A stretch of DNA of 64,000 bases from assembly GCA_016584495.1 (NCBI GenBank), contig WAID01000013.1, forward strand, positions 2,232,001-2,296,000, written 5' to 3'. The notes beneath the pieces were generated by a model. That model was not told where the DNA came from. It did not search any database and saw only the letters and a program-made list of their open reading frames with translations. Below, piece after piece: positions 35,701 to 47,019 of this stretch. Source of the stretch: Celoporthe dispersa (Eukaryota; Ascomycota; Sordariomycetes; Diaporthales; Cryphonectriaceae). Both the position numbers and the translations under genes were made by a program. How positions within the stretch are numbered: the first letter of the stretch is position 1; every line of letters starts with the position of its first letter.

Positions 35701-36213
35701 TTCTTCTTCCCCACGCTCTCATGTCGTTCAGAAATAGTAACACATATGGAGGGTGTCTCTAGCTGTGCACACCGGCGCCATCGTCTCTTGCGAATCCCAT
35801 TGCAACACACCATCTGCGCTACAGCAGTCACTTCTCCTCTTGTTTTTTTTTTCTCCCTCCTTTTTTTCACCCCTCCTCCATCTCAGTTCGATGCCTGGGC
35901 TATTCATTCCTGCAGCTGGGCTTCCTCGGCATTCCAGAAGCCGGGTTCAGCACACGGCGCAGGTAGCCGAGATGCACCTGGCCCAGAACCGAGCTGGGGC
36001 CACCAGGTTGGGGGCCAGAGGCTAACGAATAGCGATTCTTGCTCCTGTGGTAGATGCACGGCGTCTACGAGCACTCCATGTGGTCAGGGAGTGGGAGCGC
36101 CCAGTACAGGCAAAGCCCACAGGGTGAGTGAGTGGGTGGTACTCTGAAGAAGCAGGCGTGCTGTGTGTCAGCGGGTTCCTCTGCGCGCCATGTCGCTGTA
36201 GCAGCTTCCAATC

Positions 36214-36216
<3 letters not shown>

Positions 36217-36246
<30 letters not shown>
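36217..36246. repeat. (CA)15 microsatellite
   Basis: Uninterrupted CA dinucleotides on the plus strand. Confidence 0.9.
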
Positions 36247-36247
<1 letters not shown>

Positions 36248-39200
36248 GACGGTCGATTCTGTGCGCGCGTTGCATGTAAGCAGCCCTGCAGTTAGAATGC
36301 CGATGAGGGTGGTCTTCTGGAAGCCTGTCAGTGATCCTCCAAAGAAAGAAGAACCCTCGATTGTGATTATGGCGAATCAGAAGGCAAATGTGCTGGCCCG
36401 GTATGAGATGTGATAGGTGCTCCCACTCACTCACACACAGGCGCGCCCGCGCCCGCGCGAGTGGGTGTGTACCACACTCAGCTCATGGCGCTTGCTCTTC
36501 CTTCAGCTGAAGCGATCAACATGGAGGGGCCCCGGCAGGCCATGAAGCGATAACTGCGAGGCAGGCTGCTTGTCACATTGTGTGTCGAGATAACAACAAG
36601 GCCACAACGGCCACATGGGAAAACCGACCACTCAATGCGGATACCGCTGGTTTCATTCGGCCCTTCGCCGTGGGATCCGGGGCCCCGAAGCGGCCGCCTG
36701 CTGCTACTGCAGGCTACAGGTTGCGCCTGGAGGCAGGAATAAACATCCACTGATAGACTGCGCAGAAGCCTCCCACGAATGGCCTTTTGGATAGCCAGGT
36801 AGCATTCCACGTTTCACCGTCGGTGGGCGCTGCATTTGCCCATTATAGAAGATTTGGGCCAGAGGCGGGTGAGTTCTGGCGCTCGAATGAGAGCAATAGG
36901 AGGGGGGCCAGAGCAGAGTACGGGGCACTTGCACATGCCTTGGGCGGCAGGACAGCCTTGCGGGTTTTCCAGGCCATCAGGACACGCCTGATGTGAACTC
37001 CGACGACTTGGGAACGGAATTCGTGATCTTGAAACGGGTCTGCGGCTGTGACGCAATCAAGACTTCATAAAGCCGTACGCATTGGCGACAAGTCAGAACG
37101 GTCGAACTATCTATCCGCTGTCTGGGGAGAGCCGCCCCCCCCCTCCCTCTCTCACCTCTCTCCTCGGAGGTGCGTCACCCGGCGGGCAGGCTGAGCTGCG
37201 CCTCCGGCCGCCAAGCAAGCTGTGCGGCGTGAAAGGTGTCCCGCTGTACATAGTACGATATGATCCTACCGTCAATCGCAGCGTTGGGAGGATCCAAGCT
37301 CGGATCCTCCTCGGGCCACGTGAAATTCGATTCAGCCATGCATGGGACCAGCCTGGGCCGGGGCGGTCCTTGAGCTGGCTCGACTGCGCGCGCATCTCGC
37401 TCGAAACCCCATTTTTATTCTTTCTTTGGGGACCGTTATTTTTTTATTTTTTATTTTTTTGGGTTTGTCTGGTAGCAACAGTCGACCAGGGCTCAGCGGC
37501 CAGGGCTGGCCGGGGACAAGGTGCTGAGGCGAGACCACCGCTGGCGACTTGCAGCCTGTTTCGACCACACCCCCGCGTCAGCGTAGACAGAGCAACGGCC
37601 AGGCTTGTACCTGTACGATATGTCAGACGTCTAAACGCAGGCACGCAGCCATCACAGGGCTGCATATCGTTAGGTCCACTTTTTAGGAGGATACATTCAT
37701 GGGGTGCAAAGTATCTCGCCTGGTCGGGCGGCATCCAGGTTCCGTGGTCGTCGTCGAGCTGCGACGCGCCTGCTCCTTAGCTCCGCGGCCTGGTACCATC
37801 GTACTGTGGTAGCAACATGCGTAGCCTGCAGGAGCAGTGAGTCTCCTACCTCTAGCATGCATAGTGCAAAACTCCTTTGGGGGGGGGGGGGTATCGTCAA
37901 ATGACCCTGGCTTTGTAAGGCTCGCGTCGATCGCTCCTCGGGATTAGAAATCGCACTGCGGGCTCTCTTCACGCCTGGCTATTTCGAGCAGGATGGTACA
38001 ATATTGGTCCCCACCAGGCAGACCAAGGCTGTGTTTCCTGTGACGGGTGTGTGCGATGATTCCGGGGTGATCAGAGGACGGATCTGGACAGTCGCGAGCT
38101 GTGCAGGGCCCACGTCATCAGCAACAGAAAAAGAAGGAGAGGAGAGAGAGAGAGAGAGCTCTCGGCGGTGTAGGCTTGAGAGATGGTGTAGTCGCCTTCA
38201 GCATGCGGCAACCATGCACATGGTAGATGCTTCTCGTGCCACGTGCGTCACAGACGAGTACCGGAGTCCTGGTGGACGTGAGACGCGGCCCATGATCAGT
38301 CAAATCAGCTTGGGGCTGCAGGCGTGGTCTGCTGCTGGCGACAGGCCGCAGTGATGATGTGCTTTGGGTGGTGCGCGTGCTTGCGCAGGATGGGGGCCAG
38401 ATCGGAGTCGCCGTGATGTGCAGCAGCAGTGGCTGTCGAGAGGTGTTGGGCGAGAGCGTGGGGAATGCGACCCCATCTCATAGGGCTGAAGCTGGTTTCA
38501 CCCGTCCCCACTCCGACGGACCCGACAGTGAGGAACGCTCACTGCCTGGCGGGTAGAAGCGAGGAGGTTTGGGCATGTCAGACTGAGCATATGCCTGCGA
38601 TTGCTCTCGGGACATCCTAGAATTCTCCTCTCTCAAAAGAGAGAGAGAGGAGTTAAGCTGGTGCACCACAGCTGCCTTGTTGCGAGTTCAGGAACGCAAC
38701 CGCTCAGGCCGGGACAAGAACGAGGAGACCTGCGGTGAAGAGGAGGAGAGAGAAGGAGGGGCGAAGGGGGAGGGTGCAGGTGCTCGGCACGGCCAACCGC
38801 CCAGGTAGTCACCAGTCCTCAGCCTGTGTATGGCCGCATCCTTGTCGGCGGGAGTCACAGGCCAGGCCCGTGGGCAGTCTGTGACGACGCTTACTGGGCC
38901 TGGTGCTTTATGGTGGACAGCCTATACGCGCAATCATGGCTGCTCAGGCGATCCCTAGATAGATGAAAAAATCCTTGATTTTGCCCTTGAAAGGGAGGAG
39001 AAGGGGGAAAGCAACCGCAGGCTCCGGTGATCGTCGACCTGGAGCCGTACCAGGAGCACCTGCCGTCGCCTGCTCTCCAGGCAAGAGAATGTACCAAGAG
39101 CCGACGCTGCCGGCGCCATCACCTTAAGGCATGGCCCCCGTGTGCCCCGTACCAGCCAATGAGAGCCGGTCCAGGTGCCCAACAGCCTCGCCCACCCGGC

Positions 39201-40200
39201 CTGGCGAGACGACCTACCACCCTGGTGGTGTGCCAAAGGCCGATGATGCCGTGGAGCATACACAAGGGCTGTCGGATTGGCGGGTGCGCCATGGAGCGCA
39301 GGGAGAAGGCGGCGGGAGGTCGGGCGGGCATCACAAGCGCCTCGTCGCAGGGTGGTTGGTGATGGTGGAGGTTGGGAGGAAGGGGGGGGGTGTAAACGCA
39401 TCGCGTCGTATCTCGACGAGTTACCTCCGCCGAGGAGATAGTGTCGTTGCCTTGAGCCCGGAAATACAGCGGGCCCTGTCAACCGGTACGGTCCTCTTGT
39501 GGAGTGTGACGGGATGGCAGCGAAACAGCGGCGAGACATGGCGCTGCATCTCCCGTGGTCATGAGGAGCGGGCGGGCGGGTGGATGGAATGGACCCGCAC
39601 CCGTCTGCCATGTCTGGCTGGACATGTGCAGGAAGAAGGTATTTGGAATCGCAGGTCGACAAGCTCTCGACCGCGAGCGTGACCAGCGCTGCCGTCACAG
39701 TGCAGTGGAACATTGAATATCAAAGCGGGTCGAGGTTGGGTTCCAGTCCCGGGGTTGCGGGCGGCCAAGGGGAGGAGATTGGACGAAACAGGGAGAGGCG
39801 AGGCAGGGCAGACCTGTTGGGACCCGGCGCGGTGAAACAGCGTCGTAGCGGCGAGAGGAGGCAAGAGTGTGTGTGTGTGTGTCTTGTTGCGTTGTCAGGT
39901 TGTGTGGCAGCGGGCGGCAGCGGTGGTTGCAGCTGTGGAGGGAGGCACCGCACCGCTATTTCGCAGTGAGGGCAATATCAACCCCGCCTAGAAAGAGCGG
40001 AAAGAGGTGCTACGGATAGTGTGGTCAAAGGTGGGAGGGTGGAAGGAGAAAGGGAGCACTGGGGCGGGGTTGCCCCAGAGCCAGAGCCTCAATTGTGGAG
40101 AACACCCCCCCCCTGGTCGAGCACCTGCCTCGCACACTCATGCCGTCTCCAGGCAGCAGTGCAGCAGGAAGTCGCAAGATCACAAAAAAAAAAAGTAGGG

Positions 40201-40287
40201 AAGTAGCCAAGTAGCCAAGTACCATGTCACCCACGTCACCCCTGTCGTCAAGGTAGCCCAGGGATCGTTGAGAAGTAGCCAAGTACC
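40201..40287. repeat. Dispersed direct repeat AAGTAGCCAAGTA(CC)
   Basis: AAGTAGCC is present twice in tandem at 40201-40219 ending in AAGTACC, and the 16-base unit GAAGTAGCCAAGTACC recurs at 40272-40287, with a partial AGGTAGCCCA at about 40251. Confidence 0.75.
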
Positions 40288-42063
40288 GCACCAGGGTATC
40301 GATGTACTGTACTTTGCTGCAGGTGCATGAGAAAACGGAACCCCTCGACCGTTTTCGCATGGGGCCACCAACAGCACCTCCCATGGTCGTAGCTGCCCTG
40401 CTGGCCCTGCTACCCATAGCTATACTGACTCGCCAGGGAGCCCTCTGTGCGCTGCTGGAGGATATCACTGCCCTGTAATGACCAGCAGCAAGAGCTCGAC
40501 GACGAACCTTCTCCCCGCCACGACCACAGCTGCTGTCTTCAGCATTTGATCCCCTCCACCTCTGTCCCCTCTCCAGCCATGTCCTCTTCTGCAATCTGCA
40601 GCATGCTAACTCGAGAGAACCAGGCATACCGAACCCGTTACGCAGGTGCAGCCAATTGAGCACAGGTCCATTCCCCCCTCCCCCCCGTATTTCCTCCCTC
40701 TTTCGACATGACGACGTGCGACACACCGTCTTCCAACACCCCCCAACCCCCCTTCCCCCAGCAGGCGGCTTGCGATACAACTCATGAGGCCCCTCTGAGC
40801 AGCCTGGGTCACATTTGCGGCTCAATATCGACTTACCTGCAGGACCTGCTCCCTCGTTGGGCAACACTATAGCCGACCGCCTGCACATGCAGCTGCATGG
40901 CGTGGCGTGCTGCATACAGGCGCCGTCTGTCCTTGTATCCTGTGCTCTGCCCGCCGTCCTGCATGCAGCTTCTCCCTCCCACCCGTGCTCAGCCACCTGT
41001 TCTCAATCTCCGCCCTTTTGCTCCTTGTGCCACCAGCTCGACACGCCAGCACAGCGCGTAACGTTGATCTGGACTGCCGGTGAGAGAGTCACGCCAGCCA
41101 AGCCAGCCTTGGCAAGCCATGGCGACAGCGTGAGGGGTATTGCTTTCTTTGCTTCTTGTTCAGCCCGTTGATTGCTAATGGTCTCAACCGGGTCTCAGAT
41201 GGTCTCCCGCCACCGGCGACATTCCGGCCGCGAGGCTTTTCCGCTACGGTGATCTCCACTTCACTGCATGTACACCCATGGGATCTCTGGGGCCGCCTTC
41301 ACATGTGTGCACTTTCCTGTGTCTGTGTGTGTGTGCGCGCGCGCGAGGTACTCCGGGATCGAGGTCGGACGCACCCCCTGGTACGAGATGGCATGATTCT
41401 CGCCCGAGGGACGCAATATTGCATTGCTCATTTTCGTGTTCACAAAAGGACCAGGCCCGCGTCTTTCCCAAAGCCGCCGGTCAACTCATCACCCCCCCAA
41501 AGAAGGTTAGGTAGCCCTCCTTGGCTATGATCCGAGTGGCACACACGGCCTGCCCTCGGCATTCCCCTTCTGGAACACCTTCACCGGTACCCAGGCCCAA
41601 CGCGCAGAGGACGTGGCGGGCGCAACATTACGAGGTGCCATCCAGGCCCCCTTCCGAGCGCCTCCACCGTGTCCCGATATTTCACATGAAAGACAGAGAG
41701 AGGGGAGGGAGGGGGAGGGGTGGTGTTGGTGCCACGTCGCGACGATCTACCCTCTCTGTTGCCACTCCAGAGGCCAGATCCGCGGCCTGCCAAGCCCTTC
41801 ATGGTGCAATCACGCCGGGTCTCGTGCAGCGCGCTGAGTGAGTCCCTCGAGCACGGGCTCCCGACGTTGCTTTGTTCCGGCTTGGATGAGGCAGCGAGAC
41901 AAGAGGCGAGTACGACCCATCCCGCGCTCCCTGGCTACGGTCGAGTCCACACGCCTGGTTGACGTGTCAGTCTGGACGGGAGAGAAGAGCGGCCTCGCGA
42001 AGAGCTGCCTCGCGAAGAGCTTCTCCTCCTCCTCCCGCCTGCCTGGGCATCCATCCACCCCCT

Positions 42064-42077
42064 CCCCCCCCCCCCCC
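42064..42077. repeat. C14 homopolymer
   Basis: Fourteen consecutive C on the plus strand. Confidence 0.85.
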
Positions 42078-44334
42078 GGGCCCTCTGATCATCTCCTCTC
42101 CTCAATTGCCAGCCAGGTACAGCCAGAAAGAGACGTGTCGCATTCTCCTGAAAAGCCACGGCGCTTCGACGATGTGCCAGCCTGCCTCGGGCAGCCTGAT
42201 GCGCCATCGCGGGCGGTTCCATTGGGCGGCCTGTCGGAGGTGGCCATGGTGGTCTGTGGAGGGGGCCGTCTGTAGAAGGGCGCTGCCTCGGTTATCCGGC
42301 TGGTGTAGCCGTGGGGCGAGCAGATGACCTCTGCCTGGCCGACATTGCCTGATGTCCTTACGTACTACTAACATCCCGTGCCGTGGCCGCTCACCATGCT
42401 GCACTACATTGGGCACCAATTCTCGGCTCGTGGAAGCGCTCTGCCTGACCGCCAGACGGCAGGCCGAGGACAGATCAGGCCGAGCGAGCCAGCCACAGAT
42501 GCAGGGCCGCAGGGACGCCGTGCAGATACATGCCTCATCAGGCCTACAAACCATGGACTGAGCCCCGGGGGGGGGGGACAAGCGCTGGCAGATGTCTCAG
42601 TCCGTCACATTTCCGAAGCCAATGCAGAGGGCACTTTTCCTTTTTTTTTTTCTTCTTCCTCCTCTTCTTCTCGTGTGTGTGGTGGTGGTGCTCCATGTTG
42701 ACGTGGTGCCGACCATTGATTCCGGTACCTCGTTAACCCCGGCGAGGGGGGGGCTGGGTTGGGTTTCGCGTTCATTTGTCCAGCCCACCCAACCGCCCGA
42801 CGGCGCGTCGAGCTGCGAGTATTCAGCTCTGGTCAACACCACCACCTCGGCCCCTTCAGGAAATCGATCCTACGTGGAACGTCGCACAGCATCGATATTC
42901 ACTGCACAACAAGGTACTCGGCGACGAGTCGGATGCGGCCGACGATCCTCGTACCCGATGTGACGGCGGTCAGGCCTACCCTCCACCCCCCACTTGATTC
43001 TGGTCATGACGACAATGAACTGTTTCTGTTCTCTTCCACTTCCTGTGTCTCGAGAGGAGGATGTCCATCTTTGCCCCGATCGGGGTCGCCATGGGCAGCA
43101 ATGCACGTCGCACCGCATATTGGGCACATTGAAAAGGGGTGCGGTCGCGGCGGTCACCGTAGATGTAATTCGTACCTCGCGCGCATGCAAGACGGCGACT
43201 ACAATCCTGCTTGTCGGCGAGCGGACCCCTCCTCCCCCAGCCCATGGGTTTTTGATTTTTTTTTTGAGGGGTGATTTCCCCCCCCTTCTTTCTTGCTTCA
43301 GAATGATAGAGAACCAGTATGTACGACATTACGCGGTCGCGTGCGATCCTGCATGCATGCCTCCTCCCCCCGCCCAGCCCAAACCCACCCCAATGAGTCC
43401 TCGCTAAGATGCACAGCGGCGTATGCGCTGGCCCCAAAGCTGAGCGAGCTGCAACCCTCCCTCGCAGCCACTCCGTCTTTGGAGAACCCCCGCAAATCAC
43501 ACCACCCTCCCTTATGCTGCCCATTTCTCACCTTCCCCATAAGTCTCCTGTTCGCGAGAGAATCAGGAAAGAGGGGGCCATATGCAAAGAGACACACAAT
43601 CTCACAACATCACTCATCCTTTCCCTTCTCCATCTCCCTCCCTCCCTCTCTCTCTCTCTCTCTCTCGCTCGCTTCCCTCCCGGGGCCGACGCATCATGTC
43701 AGCACCCTATCAAAGCCCTGTAGGGCTGAACTCTGGTTGGGGCTTGAGACAGCGCCGTGGTTACTGGTCTGCTCAGAGGCGGCGTTTTTTGGCCCCCCCG
43801 CGCTGATGCCAAGATGGACAAAAAAAAAGGAAATTGGAGAGGAAGGGGGGGGAGGAGGTCTGTCTGTCCTGCTGATGCTTTTGGTGTGTGCATCCCTCTC
43901 TCGCGCGCGCAGGTGCAAAGAGCGGTGACTGTTAGACCTGGGAGAGGGGTGGTTGGGATCGGTGTAGATGGTTGCTGGAGGGCGTGGTTGTTTCGTGAGC
44001 GGTGGGGTGGATGGCCCGAGATGTTTCCTGGAGGACGGAGATTCGCCATTTTCTTGCATTGCAATTATGATCTGAGGCCAACAAGTACTTGCCTCGTTGA
44101 AACTCGATCCAAGTGGTTCGTAATAGCTTGGGCAACTTTTTGATAGGCCTAAGACGATAATACACATGCGTGTAACAGAGGAATGTTTCTTCGTGGAGAG
44201 CTAGAGAGAGAGAGAGAGAGAGAGAAGAGAATGGAAAAGCACAAGCAGTCAAGGTGATGGGCGCAAGAGCACACCAGCACAGCAGATGCAGATATTGAAT
44301 CCGTATTACTAGACAAAGATCATCGAGCGCATCG

Positions 44335-44773
44335 TCATATCCACACCGACATGGACCGCCCGCCCGCCCGGTATGAGCTGGCCACCGCTGTAGAGGCCGC
44401 TGGTGACAGCATCTCCACGGAGCTGCTTTCTCGCCACCAGGACGCAGCGGCCATGGGATCTGAGAGCGGCCGCGGTGCGGGTTCAGGACTGTCCTGGTGC
44501 TCGCTCGTCCGGGGATGAGGAGGAGGAGAGGAACGCGGGCGCGGGACCGAGATCACCTCGGCGGCGTCCTGGTCCGCACTCTCGGCGTCACCTGCGTTCT
44601 CGTCCTCGACGACGGGTGTGTCGATCAGGGTGAGCAGCGCGGGCTTGGTCTCCATCAGCCTGGCTGTCCTGCGGAGGGCGAGCGAGCTCCTGGCCAGCCG
44701 GCCCAGGCCACCTTCTGACGCGCCGGGGAGACCACCTTCTGGCGCGCCAGGGAGACCACCGGGGGTTCTATTG

Positions 44774-44815
<42 letters not shown>

Positions 44816-46831
44816 CTCTCCAGGGCTGTCGGCATCTTCAGCAGCGGTGGGATCGTGAGGCTGTCCCTCCTCAGGTCCCTGCGCTCGCCTTGGATAGGAG
44901 CCGTGTGGACGGCGTCGGGGATGGCTGGCATGGTCACCAGGCCAGTGTGCTCCGGTTCCCTCCCCGCCTCCTGGGGCCTCTCCAGCCTGGTCGGCTCGGC
45001 GATGGTGTCATCGGGGGGAGGATTGCTGCTCGCGAGGTCGCGTGATGAGATGCTCCGTCTTCCGAGGGTCGTGCTCGTCCGGTTTTTATCATCATCACCG
45101 TTATCACTCCTCCTCTCTCGAGACATGGCCCGCTGCGGCGTCAGAGGCGCCTCGTCAAAGTCGTGTCTGCTCCTCAGGCGGCCAGAACTGTCCCTGGACA
45201 GGTACATCCTCCTGGGCCTCCTCGCCGTGGTCTTGTCGTCCCACCACGTCTCCTCGTCGGTCTCCACACCGGCATGATCACCCGGGGTGAACAGCCTCGA
45301 CAGGACGCCCGAGAGGTCCCGCCACGACGGCAGGCCTGCCACCACACCACACCACCTTGTAGCCCAGCGAAACGGCACGCACGACCTCCTCGCGGCCCTG
45401 TCCCTCCTCCCCCTGCCCCTCCTCACCACCACATATCGGCTCTCCACCCCTTTCTCCTCCTCCTCCTCAGCCAGTATCACATCCCGAGCGGTGGTGTGGG
45501 TGGTGTCCGCAGCAGGCCCTCTGCCCGCCCGCCGCCTCGCCAGGACACGGTCGGCGAGGAGGCTATACGCATCATCGACGCTGGCGCCTGTCTTGGCCGA
45601 GGTCTCGACGTATCCACAACAGCAGCTGGGACCGAGCCTGTGCGCCAGGTCGTGGCCCTCTTCTGCCGTGACCTGTCTCTCCAGCGGCCCGCCGTGGTCC
45701 TTCAGCCTGTCTGCCTGCGTGGCAACGACCAGCACGGGAAGCTCGGATGCTTGGAGCAGCGGGAGGGGCGTGCGCGAGGCAGTCGCCGTGTCGGGGCCTG
45801 TGGTAATGACGTCGTCGCGGTCCCGGTGCGTGGGCTTCGTAGGTGTAGCAGCAGCTGGGCGTGCATGCCGCGTGTCGGCGGTGGTGGCGGCTGCTGTGGT
45901 GACCGTGGTCTGGCTGTATATGCTCGATGTTCTCGAGGTGGGCTGCGAGTCCGCGGCGCTGTCCTCATCGACGGTCGCCGGGAGCTTTGTGGCCGTGCGC
46001 AGCGTCGACTGAATCCAGGCCGCGAGGCGCTCGTCGGTCTCCCCGGACCGTCGGCAGCTTCTTGACCTCCGCGGCCTGGGCCGGCAGGAAGGACAGCGGG
46101 CGGGCGGCCGGGGTCTGCGGGAGGCCTTTCTCGTGGAGAATGATCTCCGTCTCTGTGGGTGCAGGGTCCTCTGGTGCAGCGAGGGTACCCTCGGGGCCCT
46201 GAAGCTCGTGGCGGTCGTCATCGCGGCCGTCTTGCTTCTCGTTCCCGTGAGAGAACGGCGAGGAGAAGGAGGCGTCGCTGTGGCTCTGCCCGGCATCATC
46301 AGGCGGGGATGGCAGTGCCTTCGAAGTTGGGTCTAGCGCTGCGGCGCCAGGCTCATCAGCACGTCGTCTGGCGCTGTCGCCAGCAGGCTGGTCCTCGCTG
46401 CCCAGGCGCACCACGTCCTCTCCGCTCCGACCACAGATCCACTCAAACGACTCCCTGGACGAAGGGTCGAAAGCAAGCATCACCGCGTCCGCCTGCTCCA
46501 GCAGCCCCGCTTCCACCATCGTGGCCCCTCCTCCTCCCCTCTGGCCTGCAGGAGCCTCGTGTATGACGAGGTGCACATCCGTCCCGTCTGCGAGGCGGAC
46601 GTGTTTGCGGCCGCCCATCAGACACGCCATCTGGAAACCCGCGCCGACGAACTGGTGGAGGGTGTAGCGCAGCTGCAGCCTGGTCTTGCCTGTGCCTGGT
46701 GCACCTAGCAGGGCGATGTGTATGTCCTCCGTAGGCCTGGGGATGGGCAGGTCGGGGAGGTTGGAGACGGCGGACTGGGCCAGGGTGCCTGTGGCACTGG
46801 GGGACGGGGACCACCACAAATCTTCGTCCAT
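44335..46831 (-). CDS. Divergent Ras-like small-GTPase-domain protein with large insert and polyQ tail
   Basis: This is a single-exon protein of about 831 residues once one surplus base at 46041-46044 (four C on the plus strand) is allowed for. The P-loop is intact: DIHIALLGAPGTGKTRLQL at residues 36-54. The position of the DxxG box reads HEAPAGQ (residues 91-97), keeping the GQ but losing the Asp. The NKxD box reads ATQADRL (residues 370-376), and the SAK box reads YVETSAKTGASVDDAY (near residue 407). In Ras the second and third of these lie about 55 residues apart; here about 270 residues of acidic, Ser/Pro-rich sequence separate them. The remaining 400 residues are disordered, with 13 consecutive Gln near residue 675 and a GGLPGAPEGGLPGA repeat. 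No CAAX box is present. Guanine-nucleotide binding is plausible from the P-loop and SAK motifs but may be altered. The family is clear at the superfamily level only. Confidence 0.78.
44774..44814. repeat. (CTG)13 repeat coding polyglutamine in the GTPase protein
   Basis: CTG triplets on the plus strand read as CAG codons on the gene strand, coding 13 consecutive Gln. Confidence 0.9.
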
Positions 46832-46843
46832 GATGACGATGTA

Positions 46844-46909
46844 CTAGTATTAGTAGTAGTAATAATAATAATAGTAGTAGTAGTAATAGTAGTACTAGTA
46901 TTAGTAGTG
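46844..46909. repeat. (TAG/TAA)n trinucleotide repeat in the GTPase 5' leader
   Basis: TAGTAG and TAATAA triplets with TACTAGTAT interruptions begin 13 bases before the GTPase start codon. Confidence 0.88.
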
Positions 46910-47013
46910 GTTGGGGAGAGTGTGGTATTTCATATGATCAGGCAGGCTGATTTGAGGACTTCGTTGAGCGAGCAGGCGTGGGTGAGCTGACATGGGGGAG
47001 GAGGAAGCCCTGC

Positions 47014-47019
47014 TTTATA
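47014..47019 (-). promoter_or_regulatory. TATA element upstream of the GTPase gene
   Basis: TATAAA on the minus strand lies about 183 bases before the start codon at 46831, beyond the triplet repeat. Confidence 0.45.

Larger units (their letters stand above)
24966..44334. other. Gene desert, 19.4 kb
   Basis: I inspected both strands and found no protein family, no tRNA-like B box with a matching A box, no terminal repeats and no transposase remnants. The sequence is a mosaic of microsatellites, pyrimidine tracts, C or G homopolymers and short GTACC/TACCTAC-rich segments (for example 25540-25600). Open frames of up to about 320 codons occur but are simultaneously open on several frames and consist of simple-sequence peptides. 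The left end carries the bZIP promoter. Real genes broken by many indels or introns cannot be ruled out, but none showed a recognisable motif. Confidence 0.5.

Noticed and set aside
38955..39713. A 252-codon minus-strand frame
   Set aside because: Overlapping frames on both strands are open over the same DNA, and none shows a motif or a credible start context.
40025..40996. A 323-codon minus-strand frame
   Set aside because: It has no domain motif, many Cys and Gly-rich repeats, and passes through the AAGTAGCC repeat and an A run. Not supportable as a gene.
44618..46065. Several 220-300 codon plus-strand frames opposite the GTPase gene
   Set aside because: Cys and Leu runs come from reading the CTG repeat in other frames. 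The minus strand has the P-loop and SAK motifs.
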